Origin: Posidonia oceanica
Taxonomy: Eukaryota > Streptophyta > Magnoliopsida > Alismatales > Posidoniaceae
Reading direction: 5' to 3'
DNA length: 64,000 bases
Assembly (NCBI GenBank): GCA_037176725.1
Contig: JAZBRS010000023.1
Span: 25,663,001-25,727,000, forward strand
Below, piece after piece: positions 9,355-19,751 of the stretch. The notes under the pieces were generated by a model. The model was not told the origin of the DNA and did no database searches. It saw nothing but the letters and a program-made list of their open reading frames with translations. The position numbers were made by a program, and so were the translations under genes. Each line of letters opens with the position of its first letter. Within the stretch, counting starts at the first letter, position 1.

Positions 9355-10725
9355 CGGCCGATAAGTCCGATATCTTATCGTTCTCATCATTCCCTCATCT
9401 CCTCTTTGCCGACCGATAAGTCCGATATCTTATCATTCTCATCATTCCCTCATCCCCCTCTTTAGATTAGCTTCTCATCATGATCTCATCCCCCTCTTTA
9501 GCTTAACTTCTCATCATGATCTCATCCCCCTCTTTAGATTAACTTCTCATCATGATCTCATCCCCCTCTTTAGCTTAACTTCTCATCATGATCTCATCCC
9601 CCTCTTTAGATTAGCTTCTTATCATGCTCTCATCCCCCTCTTTACATTAACTTCTCATCATCACATCATCCCCTCTTTGCCGGCCGATAAGTCCGATATC
9701 TTATCATTCTTATCATGATCTCATCCCCTCTTATCAATCAAGCAATCACATTCTAGGCTGATATCCGAAACTATCAACAATCAAGCACTCTCAGGCTGAT
9801 ATCCTAAACTATCATCTGGGCCGATCCACGGTTGGCCCACAGTTGTGTTATACAGCTGACATCCAGTAACTGTCCCTCGCAATGCCGTTTCCAGTTGATA
9901 GGACTGTAAACTATCCTCCAGTTGATAGGTCTGTAAACTATCCGCCGGTTGACAGGACCGTAAACTGTCGCTCCAGTTGATAGACTGTAAACTATCCGGC
10001 ATTTGCGTTATACGGCTGACATCTAGTAACTGTCCCTTGCAATTGCGGTCTCCAGTTGATAGGTCTGTAAACTATCCACCATTTGATAGGACTGTAAACT
10101 ATCGCTAGGCTAATATCCTAAACTATCACCAGCAATTGCATTATACGGCTGATATCCAGTAACTATCCCTCATCATTGCGCGTTTCCAGTTGATAAGTCT
10201 GTAAACTATCCGCCAGTTGATAGGTCTGTAAACTATCTGCCAGTTGATAGGACTGTAAACTATCACGCGCAATCATGTTATACGGCTGACATCCAGTAAC
10301 TGTCCCTCGCAATGCCGTTTCCAGTTGATAGGACTGTAAACTATCCTCCAGTTGATAGGTCTGTAAACTATCCGCCGGTTGACAGGACCGTAAACTGTCG
10401 CTCCAGTTGATAGACTGTAAACTATCCGGCATTTGCGTTATACGGCTGATATCCAGTAACTATCACTCATGGTTTGTGGCTTCCAGTTGATAGGTCTGTA
10501 AACTATCTGCCAGTTGATAGGTCTGTAAACTATCTGCCAGTTGATAGGACTGTAAACTATCCCGCACAACCATGTTATACGGCTGATATCCAGTAACTAT
10601 CACTCACAACTGCTTCCGGTTGACAGGACCGTAAACTGTCATTCCAGGCTGATAACCTAAACTATCACTCCCGGTTGATAGGACCGTAAACTATCCAGTC
10701 GATAAGCCCGTCACCTTATCACCTT
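9355..10725 (+). repeat. E1 array of short palindromes (GATAAG/CTTATC and GATAG/CTATC families)
   Basis: Three kinds of mini-hairpin are interspersed. Type H1 is GATAAG-N8-CTTATC (about 9360, 9410, 9685, 10695). Type H2 is GATAG-N9-CTATC with loop GTCTGTAAA or similar, many copies from 9896 onward. Type H3 is GATA-tccagtaac-TATC preceded by tacggct. Some H2 and H3 copies read GACAG/CTGTC (9949, 10380, 10619) and GACA/TGTC (9857, 10017, 10283), with both arms changed together. A segment of about 426 bp is duplicated within the array (9857 onward against 10283 onward). The array lies just upstream of the polypurine tract, where Tat-type elements commonly have hypervariable repeats. Confidence 0.85.
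9450..9665 (+). repeat. 36-bp tandem repeat, about 6 copies
   Basis: The unit contains catccccctctttag, then attaacttctcatcatgat with small changes. The word ttta recurs at 9461, 9497 and 9533, a 36-bp period. The block is flanked by GATAAG palindromes. It is not seen in E2. Confidence 0.8.
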
Positions 10726-11254
10726 TTTTGGCGTGGCCTTGTCCCAGGAAGACAAAGTCACGCGAACCCCTTTTTGCGATAGGAGAGTTGGCCTCTCTCC
10801 CCTCGCACCCTTTTTTTTCTTTTCTGCTAGCTTGCTCCCCGGGCGGGGACAAGCTACACCCTGTTTTTCCTCGCTTTGTCGCGCAAGTCTGGCCTCCCTG
10901 CCAGATCCTCGCGCCACATCGTGCCTTTTTATCATTCCTCTTGCATCATCTTAGCACTTCCTCAGCTAGCACTGCATATTACTTTAGCATCATCAGCATC
11001 ACTTGCACAGCATCAGCATCTGTTCTAGCTGCACTAACTTTTATGCTAACTTCTTGCATTGCATTTGCATCAGCATGCATCGCGCTGCACAACATTCATC
11101 TGCACCTAGCATCTTGCATTGCGGCAATGGGCTACGATCTTCGGTGCATCCGTCGAATAAGTAGCTCACGCCCATAGCAACCCGCTGCTCCCGTCGGTCA
11201 GATGGGGTGTCTTGTCAACCCTGAGCAGCGGCCGCGCTCCGCTTGCCCTCGCTC
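10726..11254 (+). other. E1 3' UTR between palindrome array and polypurine tract
   Basis: This is non-coding. It is well matched in E2 (40266-40785), including the phrase gcttgctccccgggcgggg near 10830 and a CAT/GCAT-rich stretch at 10970-11110. No gene is supported. Confidence 0.55.
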
Positions 11255-11267
11255 AGGGAGGGGCATC
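11255..11267 (+). promoter_or_regulatory. E1 polypurine tract (plus-strand primer)
   Basis: AGGGAGGGGCATC lies directly before the LTR start TGTTGACACC. E2 has the identical sequence at the same place (40786-40798). This is the expected RNase H-resistant primer for plus-strand synthesis. Confidence 0.85.
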
Positions 11268-14200
11268 TGTTGACACCCCATCTTGACAGGCTTGGATCCT
11301 TGGAACCCTCCTAATGATTGCTGGTCTTAAACCCAAACCCAAACCAAACCCTAATCCTCTTCTTTACCCTTCAAAATCAGCCCATCTTGACCCAAGCCTT
11401 TACCCCTCTTTCCAGGCTCAAAACCTAACCAAAATCCATAGGAAAACCCACCAACACCCACTTAACAAGCCTACCCAAGAACCTAGAAATTTCCAAACCT
11501 AGACCATTCCCAAAAATCCTAGAGAACTTAGGTGAAACTCCCCTTTTTTTGCACCTTGAAACCCCTCCAAAACCTCCTTAGAATCAAACCAAAACTTCAG
11601 GACCAACACCTCAAACCCTAGACTACCCACTCACCAATTTTCACCCCATTCCAAGACCCTTAAGACCCCCTTTCACCTAAATTATACTTTTCTCTCTTCG
11701 GGATTATCATTTTCTCTCTCCTCTCTCTCTCCTGATTATCATCTCTCTTTTCATCCCCTTTTTGCCCTTTTTCTGGCCTGGCTGTGGGCCCCCTTTGTAC
11801 TTCTATCCCTTCTCTATCTTATTCCTATTTTTACTTTATTTTTAGCTTTTTCCTGAATTTTAAAAATCCTTTTCCTCCAACTCATCTCTTTTCCCTTTAT
11901 TCTTCCTTTTTTCCCTTCTCTACTTCTTTCTCTTTTCCCCTTTCTTTCTTTTGCAAAAATCCATGAAAACCCCTAAAAATCTATAAAACCCCAAAATATA
12001 AAAGAAACAAATCAGAACCCTAAGAAAAACAATTAAAAAACATTAAACAAGCAATTAAAAACCTAAACTTAACTAAATCAAACTAAAAGGAAAACCAAGC
12101 ATGTAAGCTAAAAAATGCAAAACAAATCAAAAGAAAACACTGAAAAATCAAGGAAAAAACTAAAATAAAACCAAAACCTACCAAAAGTAAAAACCGCATC
12201 AAAAGAATTAAAAAACAAACCCTACAAAGAAGAATTAAAAAACAAACACTAAAACAAGTAATTAAAGAAACAAAGAGACTTAACCTAACAAACCTAAGAA
12301 AAAAACAAATTAAAAACTTAATTAAAAGGAAAAGAAAAACACATTTAAAAGACTTAAAAACACCCTATCAAACCAGAAAAATCTAACTAAAAACTCCAAG
12401 AAAAATCAACAAATAAAAATCAAAGCATAATTTAAAAGACTTAAGAAAGAAAAAAAACCTAAGAAGACTAAGACTTAAAAACCTAAAACCAATCCTGATT
12501 AATACGAAAATAAATCCTAAAAAATCCTAATCAATGTCCTGAGTATCTAACAAGAGAAACACAATTTTTAAAACAATTTAAAAAAAAAGGTTTAACAAAC
12601 ATTTAATCAAGTGAAAACCAATTAAAAGCAAAACCAAAACCCTAAAACCCTAATCAAGCCCACAACACATTAATCAACCCAAAATGGCCATTAAAAAATT
12701 TAATTAAAATCCTAATCTACATCACAACCTTTCTAGTATTTTTATTTATTTTTAGTCCATTTTTACTAATTTTATTTCCCCATTCTACCCATTCTTTCTT
12801 TCTTCCTTCTCTTTTTCTTTCTTCCTTTTCCTTACTGGGCCCGTCGGCCCATTTTCCTTTTTCCTTTATTTTTTCTCCTTTTTCTCGGCCCGCAGCAGTC
12901 CAGCCCACGCCTCTCCTTCTTCTTCCTCAGCCTTCTGCGCTTCCTCCTCCATTTTTCCTCCCGCGAACAGCTGCTACAGCCCTCCCTCCATCGTTCGAAT
13001 TTGAAGCCTCCATCTTATCAGCAACAGTAGCTCGCCGCTCCTCTCTTCTCTCAGCACCAATTCCAGGGGGCATTGAATGCCGATCGACTCGCCGACATCC
13101 ATTGCCTCTGCTGCAGTGCCGTCGGTGGAATTCAAACCACCAGTTCGCACTAGCAGTCTCCAGCCTCCTCCTCATTTAAGCCTCCAGTCCTCTCCTCCTT
13201 CCTTCGGCTTTGGACGATCCAGAGAGAGAGCGAGCGATCAGAAAACCCTGAGAGAGCAATCCCAAACCAGAATTCAGAGCCTTCTCCCCACCTGTGCGAC
13301 CTCCTCCTTCTCCTCTTCATCTTCCAATTCCAGAGAGAAGAGAGAGCAGAAGAGAGAGCCTGAGAGAGTCTTCAGCATCCCGGAGAGAGCCTCCAATTCT
13401 CCAGCCTCCCTTCAGCAATTCCCTCCCCTTCCTCTGCTAAAATCCGCAGCAAACCTCCCTCTTCCCTTTCCAGCAAGCCAGACCCACCTCAAGCCACCAC
13501 ACTCCTCCCAGTTGCTTCCCCAATCTCACCCAACTACCAACCTTCATCTCCCGCCATCCCATTGCCTTTTCACCACCTAAAACCGCCCTGAAACTCCACC
13601 TAATCACCACTGCAACCCAACACCGATCCTCCCACAATTCCCTCCACCACAGCTCGCTGCTTCCCACCAAACTCCACCCAGGTAATCACCAGACATCCAC
13701 CTTCCCAAAGCACCTGACCTTCAGCCCTCTCCCTCACCATAGACCAAAATCTCCACAACAAACACTTACCTCTCCTCCGGACCAGAAATCAAACCCGCCT
13801 TCAATCTCCCTCTACACTCTCCAGAACCATAATCCAATCATCCAGAATCGCTCCCCGGACCTCTAGCAACCTCCCGGAGGGTCCCATCCAGCCTGAGATG
13901 CAGCAAACATCCCCCCCGACCTCCGGCCATCTGTCTGAACCCAAAAAGTGCCGAATCGCTGCCCGAGCTTCGAAGCTCGCGTCCGAATGTCTGGGAAGCA
14001 CCGGAAGCTTGCTCTAAGCCAGCCCCAACCTCCGCGAGCGCTCGACAGTCGCCGCTGCAACCGCACGAACTTCGCCGGCCAGCCCCGATACTGTTGAGGT
14101 CGGGAGCACGTTCCAGACGCGGAGCCAGGTATTTCTTCACGCCCTCAGCTCCCTCTTCTCCCCCTGTTGCTTCTCAGCCCCTTAGAAGTAAGTTTCCAGC

Positions 14201-17172
14201 CCTCCTGCCCCGTTTCTGCTCACCGCTCCGGTCGTCTTCTCCGGCACAGTTCTCCGGTCGCCTCGTCGCTCCGGGCAGCAGAACGCAGCTCCGGTGGTTG
14301 CCTCAGGTCCGCACGGGTCTCAGGAGCATTCTCCGGCCCTCAAAACGTAGCGTCGCTGCGTCGATCGGCCGGACGAAGCTTCTGAAGCTCTGCAGACCTC
14401 CGGCGACCGCTCCAGCTCGTTCCAATCCGCGTCGACCTCCGCCGAGCACCGTCCGACCTCCGTCAGGACCAGGAGCAGCTCCCCCGCCGGTCTGCGCGTC
14501 CCCAAGCCCCCTGTGCCGGCATTCATGGACGCTGGCAGCTTGCTGCTACAGTGTCCATGGCCGCCGGCGTTTCACTGTGCTTTTATTTTTTGCATTAGCT
14601 TAGTTTTTTGGTAAATATTGCATATTTGGTCTTAGTTTTTGTCATTTTGCATTCCAGTCCTTTATTTGATTTAATCTGCTATCTTTTTTATTTAAAACCA
14701 TGCTAAATTGCTGCTTTTATCTCTACTTTTCAGTATTTTCTTTCCGGTCCTTTTACTGTGCTGTGCTGTTGTAATTTTTTGCATTTTAGCCCCTCTGTTT
14801 TTTATTTTTGCACATAGGTCCTGCAGTAAATCATTCAATTTAATTGCATATAGTTTACCATATCATATTGCATTCTGCATCCCTACATGTTTCTGATTTT
14901 ACCTTTAGGTCCATGCACTGTAGTAACTTAGGTTTTATTTTTGATTTTTGCTTGTTGCATTGCATTTTCTTCCCTCTGTTTTCTGACATTTGCATTTAGG
15001 TCCATTTTAAATGGACAGTAACCATTTGCATGCATTTTGGCTTATTGCATTGCATTTTCAACCCTGCATTTTTAAAAAATTGCACATCAGTCCTTTATCA
15101 GTGTTTTCAGAGCATGTTTACCTTACAAAATTGCATATTTGACCCCTGCATGATTCAAAAATCACACATAGGTCCTTGCATCCTTTAAAAACCATGTAAA
15201 AAGACTGTTTTGCCCCTAAAGTTGCATCTTAGCTCCTATGCTTACAAAATCGCATGTAGACCCTCCACTTGCATTCCCAGACTCCTTAGAACCCTGTTTT
15301 CTGGAAAATTTGCATTTTAGACCCTAGTTTTTCCAAAATTGCATTCTGATCTCTTTTTGTTTTCAAAACTTCTTCCAATGCATACCCTCTTTTCAAATTA
15401 GCTTTCTGAGCCCAGTCTTTTGCAAAATGACCCTCTGCCCTCCCCTGTTTTCAAAACCCTCCTCTGTGCACCCCATCTTTTGTGAAAATTTGCATTTTAG
15501 CCCCTTTTATTTTTTCAAAAATGCTTTTTGAACTCCTGTCTTTTCCAAGTTTGTTCCCCTTGTTTCTTCTTGCTTGTGCATGCATTCTGCATTCATTTAG
15601 TCTTGCATTTTAGCATCCTTTTGCACACACTAAGCATCTTTAGCTCCCCTTCGCTTGGGAGGACCTTTTGCACACCCCTAGGACCTCCTGAACACCTAGA
15701 TCTGTTCTTCTCCCCTGTTCTGGCCTTCCTGCCTTGAAGTTGTGATATCTTCCGATCCGACCGTTGGATCTTCTCAAGTAAGCTGCCCAGGCGACCGCAG
15801 CGAAGCGCTCTTCAGCATGGACCAGACAGATCTCAGATCAGGCTCCCGGGTTTCCAAGTACGTCCTCCTGAACTCCTGCATTGCATTCATTTGCATGCCA
15901 TTTGCATAGTTTTCCTCGTTTTCGATTTCTGTCTCTTTGAGCATGTAGAATAGGGCCTCCCCTTTCTGCTTGGCAACTCAGATCCCTATTTCGCGTTTCC
16001 CCATGTGTTTTGTGTTGTGTTTTCCCTTGGATTCACCACTTAATGCGACTTTCTTCCCCCTTTTCCACGATTCGATCGCATCGCGAGCTTTGGGCAGCGT
16101 GCGAGACACACCGTGGAACGGTTTAGTGGGAAATGGTCGCAAAGAGGTGGTAATCCCTCCGTTTGCTCACTCTCCCCTTTGTAGGTCTTCACACCTACTC
16201 TGTGTGGTCCTAAACAACGTCTGTTCTTACACACACGTTGTTTTACTTCTCTTCGGCATTTTCTGATCTCTTCTTTGCATTTAGCATTCGCATAGCTTTC
16301 CCGGGGTTTTACTTCGCTGTTTTTTGGCACTGTTTCGCGTGCCCGCTCTTGTTTTGGCACTGTTTCGCGTGCCTGCTTTGTTTTTGCGCCGTTTTGCGTG
16401 CCACCTTGCTTTCTCGCTCGTTTTGCGTGTCGCCTTGCTTTTTTCGCTTGTTTTGTGCACCGGTTTCATTCTTTTGCACCGTTTTGTGCGCTTTCTTGTT
16501 TTTTGCCTCGTTTTGTGTGTTTTACGCCATTTTCTCCTGCATGTCGATTGCATTGCATGGTTTTGCCGTTGTTTTGCTTTTCCGCCTGCATTTGCATATA
16601 GGACTGTGATGCTTGCCCGGAGTTCTCACGAGCTAGGTTTCGCCTAGTTCGGAGCACAGACAGCGTAGCTGAGCACTTAGAAAGCACGTTTACTTTCCCT
16701 GCTTTGCCTCTTCCCACTTAGAGCACACCTTGAGCATTCATTTAGGCATTCCTAGGCACATAGGCATTCAATCCTGCATTTCCCTGCGTATGCGAGCGTA
16801 AGCCTAGAAAGACCGATTCTCGGGCGTGTCGGGGGTGCCTAACACCTTCCCCGCACGTAACAGGAGTCCTTGCCCTGTCTTTTGGCCCGCAATGACCGTA
16901 CTGCCCTTATCCTAGGCTAGAGTCATCTCTTTTGCATGTATTTGCATTTGTTTCCTTTGCATTGCTTTGCTTTGCATTTCTTGCTTGGTTTTGCGTGTTA
17001 ATTCACGTATTTCCCCCGGTTTTCCTTGTCTCCCGTTAATAGACATGGTGGCGACTCTGATTTGTCTTATCTTTCTCTTTTCTCCTCGATTTTAAGTGTT
17101 TTCGAGTCGAGCCTCTTCCTCGGATCCAATCGCCGCTAAATAGCGAGCCTGATTCCGATCGGGATCGCTACA
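11268..17172 (+). repeat. E1 3' LTR (5905 bp)
   Basis: It begins TGTTGACACCCCAT after the polypurine tract and ends gatcgctaca, giving TGT...ACA termini. Internal order: C/A-rich start; A-rich block with many ttaaaaac words (about 11960-12720); GC-rich block (about 12890-14590); T-rich block with repeated ttgcat...aggtcc words (about 14600-15600); 30-bp-unit array (about 16320-16530); conserved end with ggtgcctaacaccttcccc at about 16830; and a PBS-like TGGCGACTCTG at 17049-17059. E2 LTRs have the same plan but a different GC-rich block. Open frames in the GC-rich block are low in complexity and unconserved; I do not call genes there. Confidence 0.9.
16320..16530 (+). repeat. 30-bp-unit array in E1 LTR, about 7 copies
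   Basis: These are degenerate copies of the unit whose core is TTTGGCACCGTTTYGCGTG followed by ccygctytgyc-like sequence. Units vary from 28 to 32 bp. It sits just upstream of the conserved gcatttgcatatagg phrase, as in the other LTRs. Confidence 0.8.
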
Positions 17173-17289
17173 GCAACTTAATCCTCTAATCTGTTAACTT
17201 AGGTTTTATTTACCTATTTTTCTTACTACATTGCATTGTCTTCCCTCACAGTATCTGATTTTTGCATATAGGTCCCTCATGATGCATAG

Positions 17290-17620
17290 CATGCATTTAA
17301 ATGCATATTTTGCTTATAAATTGCATTTTTGACCCTACATGATTTAAAAATTGCATGTAGGTCCTCCATTGGTCATTTAAATGCATATTTTACTTATAAA
17401 ATTGTATTTTTTGACCTGCATGATTTACAAATTGCACATAGGTCATCTGTTGGTCATTTAAATGCATATTTTGTTTATAAAATTGCACTTCTTACCCTGC
17501 ATGATTTGAAAATTGCATATAGGTACTCTGAATGCTCACAGTATGTATTTAAATGCATAGTTTGCTTGTAAAATTGCATTTTTCGCTCCCGCATGTTTGA
17601 AAAATTGCATATAGGCCCCT
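17290..17620 (+). repeat. 81-bp tandem repeat in E3 LTR, about 4 copies
   Basis: The phrase ggtcatttaaatgcatattt recurs at 17371 and 17452 (81 bp apart), with more diverged copies before and after. Each unit contains two ttgcat words and one tgcatgattt. The LTRs of E1 and E2 have the same words but not this regular period. Confidence 0.75.
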
Positions 17621-18204
17621 GTTTGCACTCCAGACTACTCAGACCCCTATTTTGCTGGAAAATTTGTATTTTAAACCCTGTTGATTTCAAAATCGCTTGT
17701 CGACTTACCATTCAATTTCAAAACCTATCCTGATGCATAGCCACCCAAAAACTTTGCATTCTGAACCCTGCACTCTGTAAAATTGCATTCAAACTCCCAT
17801 CTTTTTCAAAATTGCATGTGAGTCCCCTTTTTTCTGAAAAGTCATCCCTAAGTCTCTTCTTGCATTCCGCACGCATTGCATCCTTGCATCCGGCATCCTT
17901 TGCACACACTCAGACACTCTTAGCTCTCATTTACATGGGAGGACCTGTTTTGCACACCCCTAGGACCTCCTTTACACTTAGATCCATTCTTCTCTCCTGT
18001 TCTAGCCCCTCTGCCTTGAAGTCTGGATATCCTCAGATCCGACCGTTGGATCTTCTCAACTAAGCAGCCAGGACGACCCCAGCGGAGCGTTCTTCAGCAT
18101 GGACCAATCACATTTCAGATCAGGCCTCAGATTTCCAAGGTAAGCCCTCCTGAACTTCGGCAGCATCGTTTGCATATCATTCGCATTGCATGGCTTTTGC
18201 GCAC

Positions 18205-18735
18205 TCCTTTTCGCTTTGTTTTCTTGCACCGTTTTGCGTGTCGCTTTGTTTCGTTGCACCGTTTTGCGTGCTGCTTTGTTTCTTGCACCGTTTTGCGTGC
18301 CGCTCTGTTTTCTCGCACCATTTTGCGTGCCGCTTGGTTTTCTTGCACCGTTTTGCGTGCCGCTTTGTTTTCTTGCATTGTTTTGCGTGTCGCTCTGTTT
18401 TCTCACACCGTTTTACGTGCCGCTTTGTTTTCTCGCACCATTTTGCGTGCCGCTTTGTTTTCTTGCACCGTTTTGCGTGCCAACTTTGTTTCTTGCATTG
18501 TTTTGCATGCCGCTTTGTTTTCTTGCATCGTTCTGCATGTCGCTCTGTTTCCTGCACCGTTTTGCGTGCCTCGCTCGTTTCTTACGCCGTTTTGCGTTGC
18601 TCGCTTGTTTCTCGCACCATTCTGCATGCCGACTTTGTTTTTCGCACTGTTTTATGTCCTTGCCTTGTTTTCCGCACTGTTTTGCGTTCTTGCTTTGTTT
18701 CTCGCACCGTTTTGCGTGTTTTACGTTGTTTTTTC
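18205..18735 (+). repeat. 30-bp-unit array in E3 LTR, about 17 copies
   Basis: Units follow the pattern tcttgcaccgttttgcgtgc then cgctttgttt, mostly 30 bp. This is a different variant from the E2 type (TTTGGCACC...CCCGCT). The array edges (before: gcactccttttcgctttg; after: tgcatgtcgcccgcattgcc) correspond to those in E2. Confidence 0.85.
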
Positions 18736-19373
18736 TTGCATGTCGCCCGCATTGCCTGTTTTCACCGCTGTTTCGTTTTATCGCCCGCATTTGCATATAG
18801 GGCAGTGATGCTTACTGCCTGGAGTTCTCATGAACCAGGTTTCGCCCAGTTCGGAACATAGACAGCGTTGCTGAGCGCTTAGATTGCACGTTTACTTTCT
18901 TGCATTGCATTCCCTCACTTAGAGCACACCTTTGAGCATTTAGGTAGGCATTCATTGGCACTTAGGTATTCAAAGTCTGCATTTCCCTGCGTATGCGAGC
19001 GTAAGCCTAGAAAGACCGATTCTCGGGTGTGTCGAGGGTGCCTAACACCTTCCCCGCACGTAACAGGAGTCTTTGTCCTCTCTCTTGGCCCGTAATGACC
19101 ATACTGCCCTTATCCTAGGCACGAGTCACATCATTTGCATTCATTTGCATCTCATTCTTCTGCATTGCCTTGCATTGCATCTTTTGCTTGGTTTTGCGTG
19201 ATTATTCACGCATTTCCCCGATTTTCCTTGTCTCCCGATCTAATAGACCTGGTGGCGACTCCGATTTTGTCTTATCTCCTTCTTTTCTTCCCCTTTTTCC
19301 TTTTTTAAAATGTTTTCGAGTTAAGTCTTCCTTCTCGGACATAGCCGCTAATAGTGAGCCTGATTCTGATCGG

Positions 19374-19751
19374 TGCACACGAGCTTTGGCAATGTGCATG
19401 GACGATCTGAACACCGGGATTACAACACTGATGAGAGGTTGCTGATCCTCCTATTCCAGAAAGTCTGACCGGCCTGGCCCCCAAGTGGTTCACCTCACTT
19501 GACATTACTACCATCAAGACTTAGAACAACCTTAGCCAAGCGTTCCTGGAACAGTACTCCTTCAACCTCGACCTGGTCCCAAAGCACACGGGCCTGGTCG
19601 CAACCAAGTAGAATCCTGGTGAGTTGTTTGGGGAGTACGTCGGTCGCTGGTGCGTCCCTGCCTCACAGGTTTGAGATAGGCCATCTGACGAGGAGTCATC
19701 GAGATCCTAATCAAAGGGGCACAGCCATCTACCGGGGCTCTGCTTAGCATC
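19374..19751 (+). pseudogene. E3 gag fragment, left of E2 insertion
   Basis: This matches the middle of E2 gag (about 27805-28172): GAT/ACGAGAGGTTGCTGATCC, the segment for LKWFTSLD, FLEQYSFNLDLVPK and GEYVGRW, and ending in gctctgcttagcatc. It holds several stops (for example tagaacaac at about 19521 and tagaatcct at about 19610) and indels. It begins at the deletion junction with the LTR and is cut at its right end by E2. The reading resumes at 57527. Confidence 0.88.
19747..19751 (+). repeat. Left target-site duplication of E2 (GCATC)
   Basis: GCATC directly precedes TGTTGACACC and is repeated directly after the opposite LTR end at 57527-57531. Five base pairs is the usual length for Ty3/gypsy integrases. 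Confidence 0.93.

Larger units (their letters stand above)
1..17172 (+). mobile_element. Element 1 (E1): Tat/Ogre-type Ty3/gypsy LTR retrotransposon, 5' part outside window
   Basis: The segment reads in order protease, RT, RNase H, archaeal-type RNase H, integrase, spacer, extra ORF, repeat-rich 3' UTR, polypurine tract and one LTR ending TG...CA. That order without a chromodomain is characteristic of the Tat/Ogre branch of plant Ty3/gypsy elements. The 5' LTR, leader and gag lie left of the window. The right edge is set by the LTR end (ctaca at 17168-17172), after which sequence matching the middle of a related LTR begins. E1 is therefore inserted within the 5' LTR of E3. Expected target duplication on the right is GCAAC (17173-17177); its partner is off-window. 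Pol is broken by six in-frame stops and one frameshift. Confidence 0.93.
17173..19373 (+). mobile_element. E3 5' LTR, 3' remnant (right of the E1 insertion)
   Basis: Sequence from 17173 (gcaacttaatcc...) corresponds to the interior of an LTR: compare tagtaacttaggttttattt at about 14920 in E1. It proceeds through the same T-rich block, a 30-bp-unit array, the conserved ggtgcctaacacc segment (about 19048) and the PBS-like motif (19253). It ends at gcctgattctgatcgg near 19373, about 12 bp short of a normal LTR end. The missing PBS, leader and front half of gag show an internal deletion. The left part of this LTR lies on the other side of E1, outside the window. Confidence 0.85.

Noticed and set aside
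9355..10725. CRISPR-like array of short palindromic repeats
   Set aside because: Spacers are not unique sequences of fixed length, repeats are 14-20 bp of several families, there are no cas genes, and the host is a plant.
12890..14603. Proline/arginine/serine-rich open frames in the GC-rich LTR blocks (also 21977-22791 and 43021-43832)
   Set aside because: They are open on both strands because of high GC content, are low in complexity, and the E1 and E2 blocks do not encode a common protein.
16591..16610. TATA box in gcatttgcatataggac next to the arrays (also about 18787, 24772, 56932)
   Set aside because: It is conserved in all four LTRs but CATATAGG is a poor match to plant TATA boxes, and the start site could equally lie upstream of the GC-rich block.
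18170..18808. Overlapping open frames on both strands in the E3 LTR array
   Set aside because: Same cause as in the large array: repeat period divisible by three.
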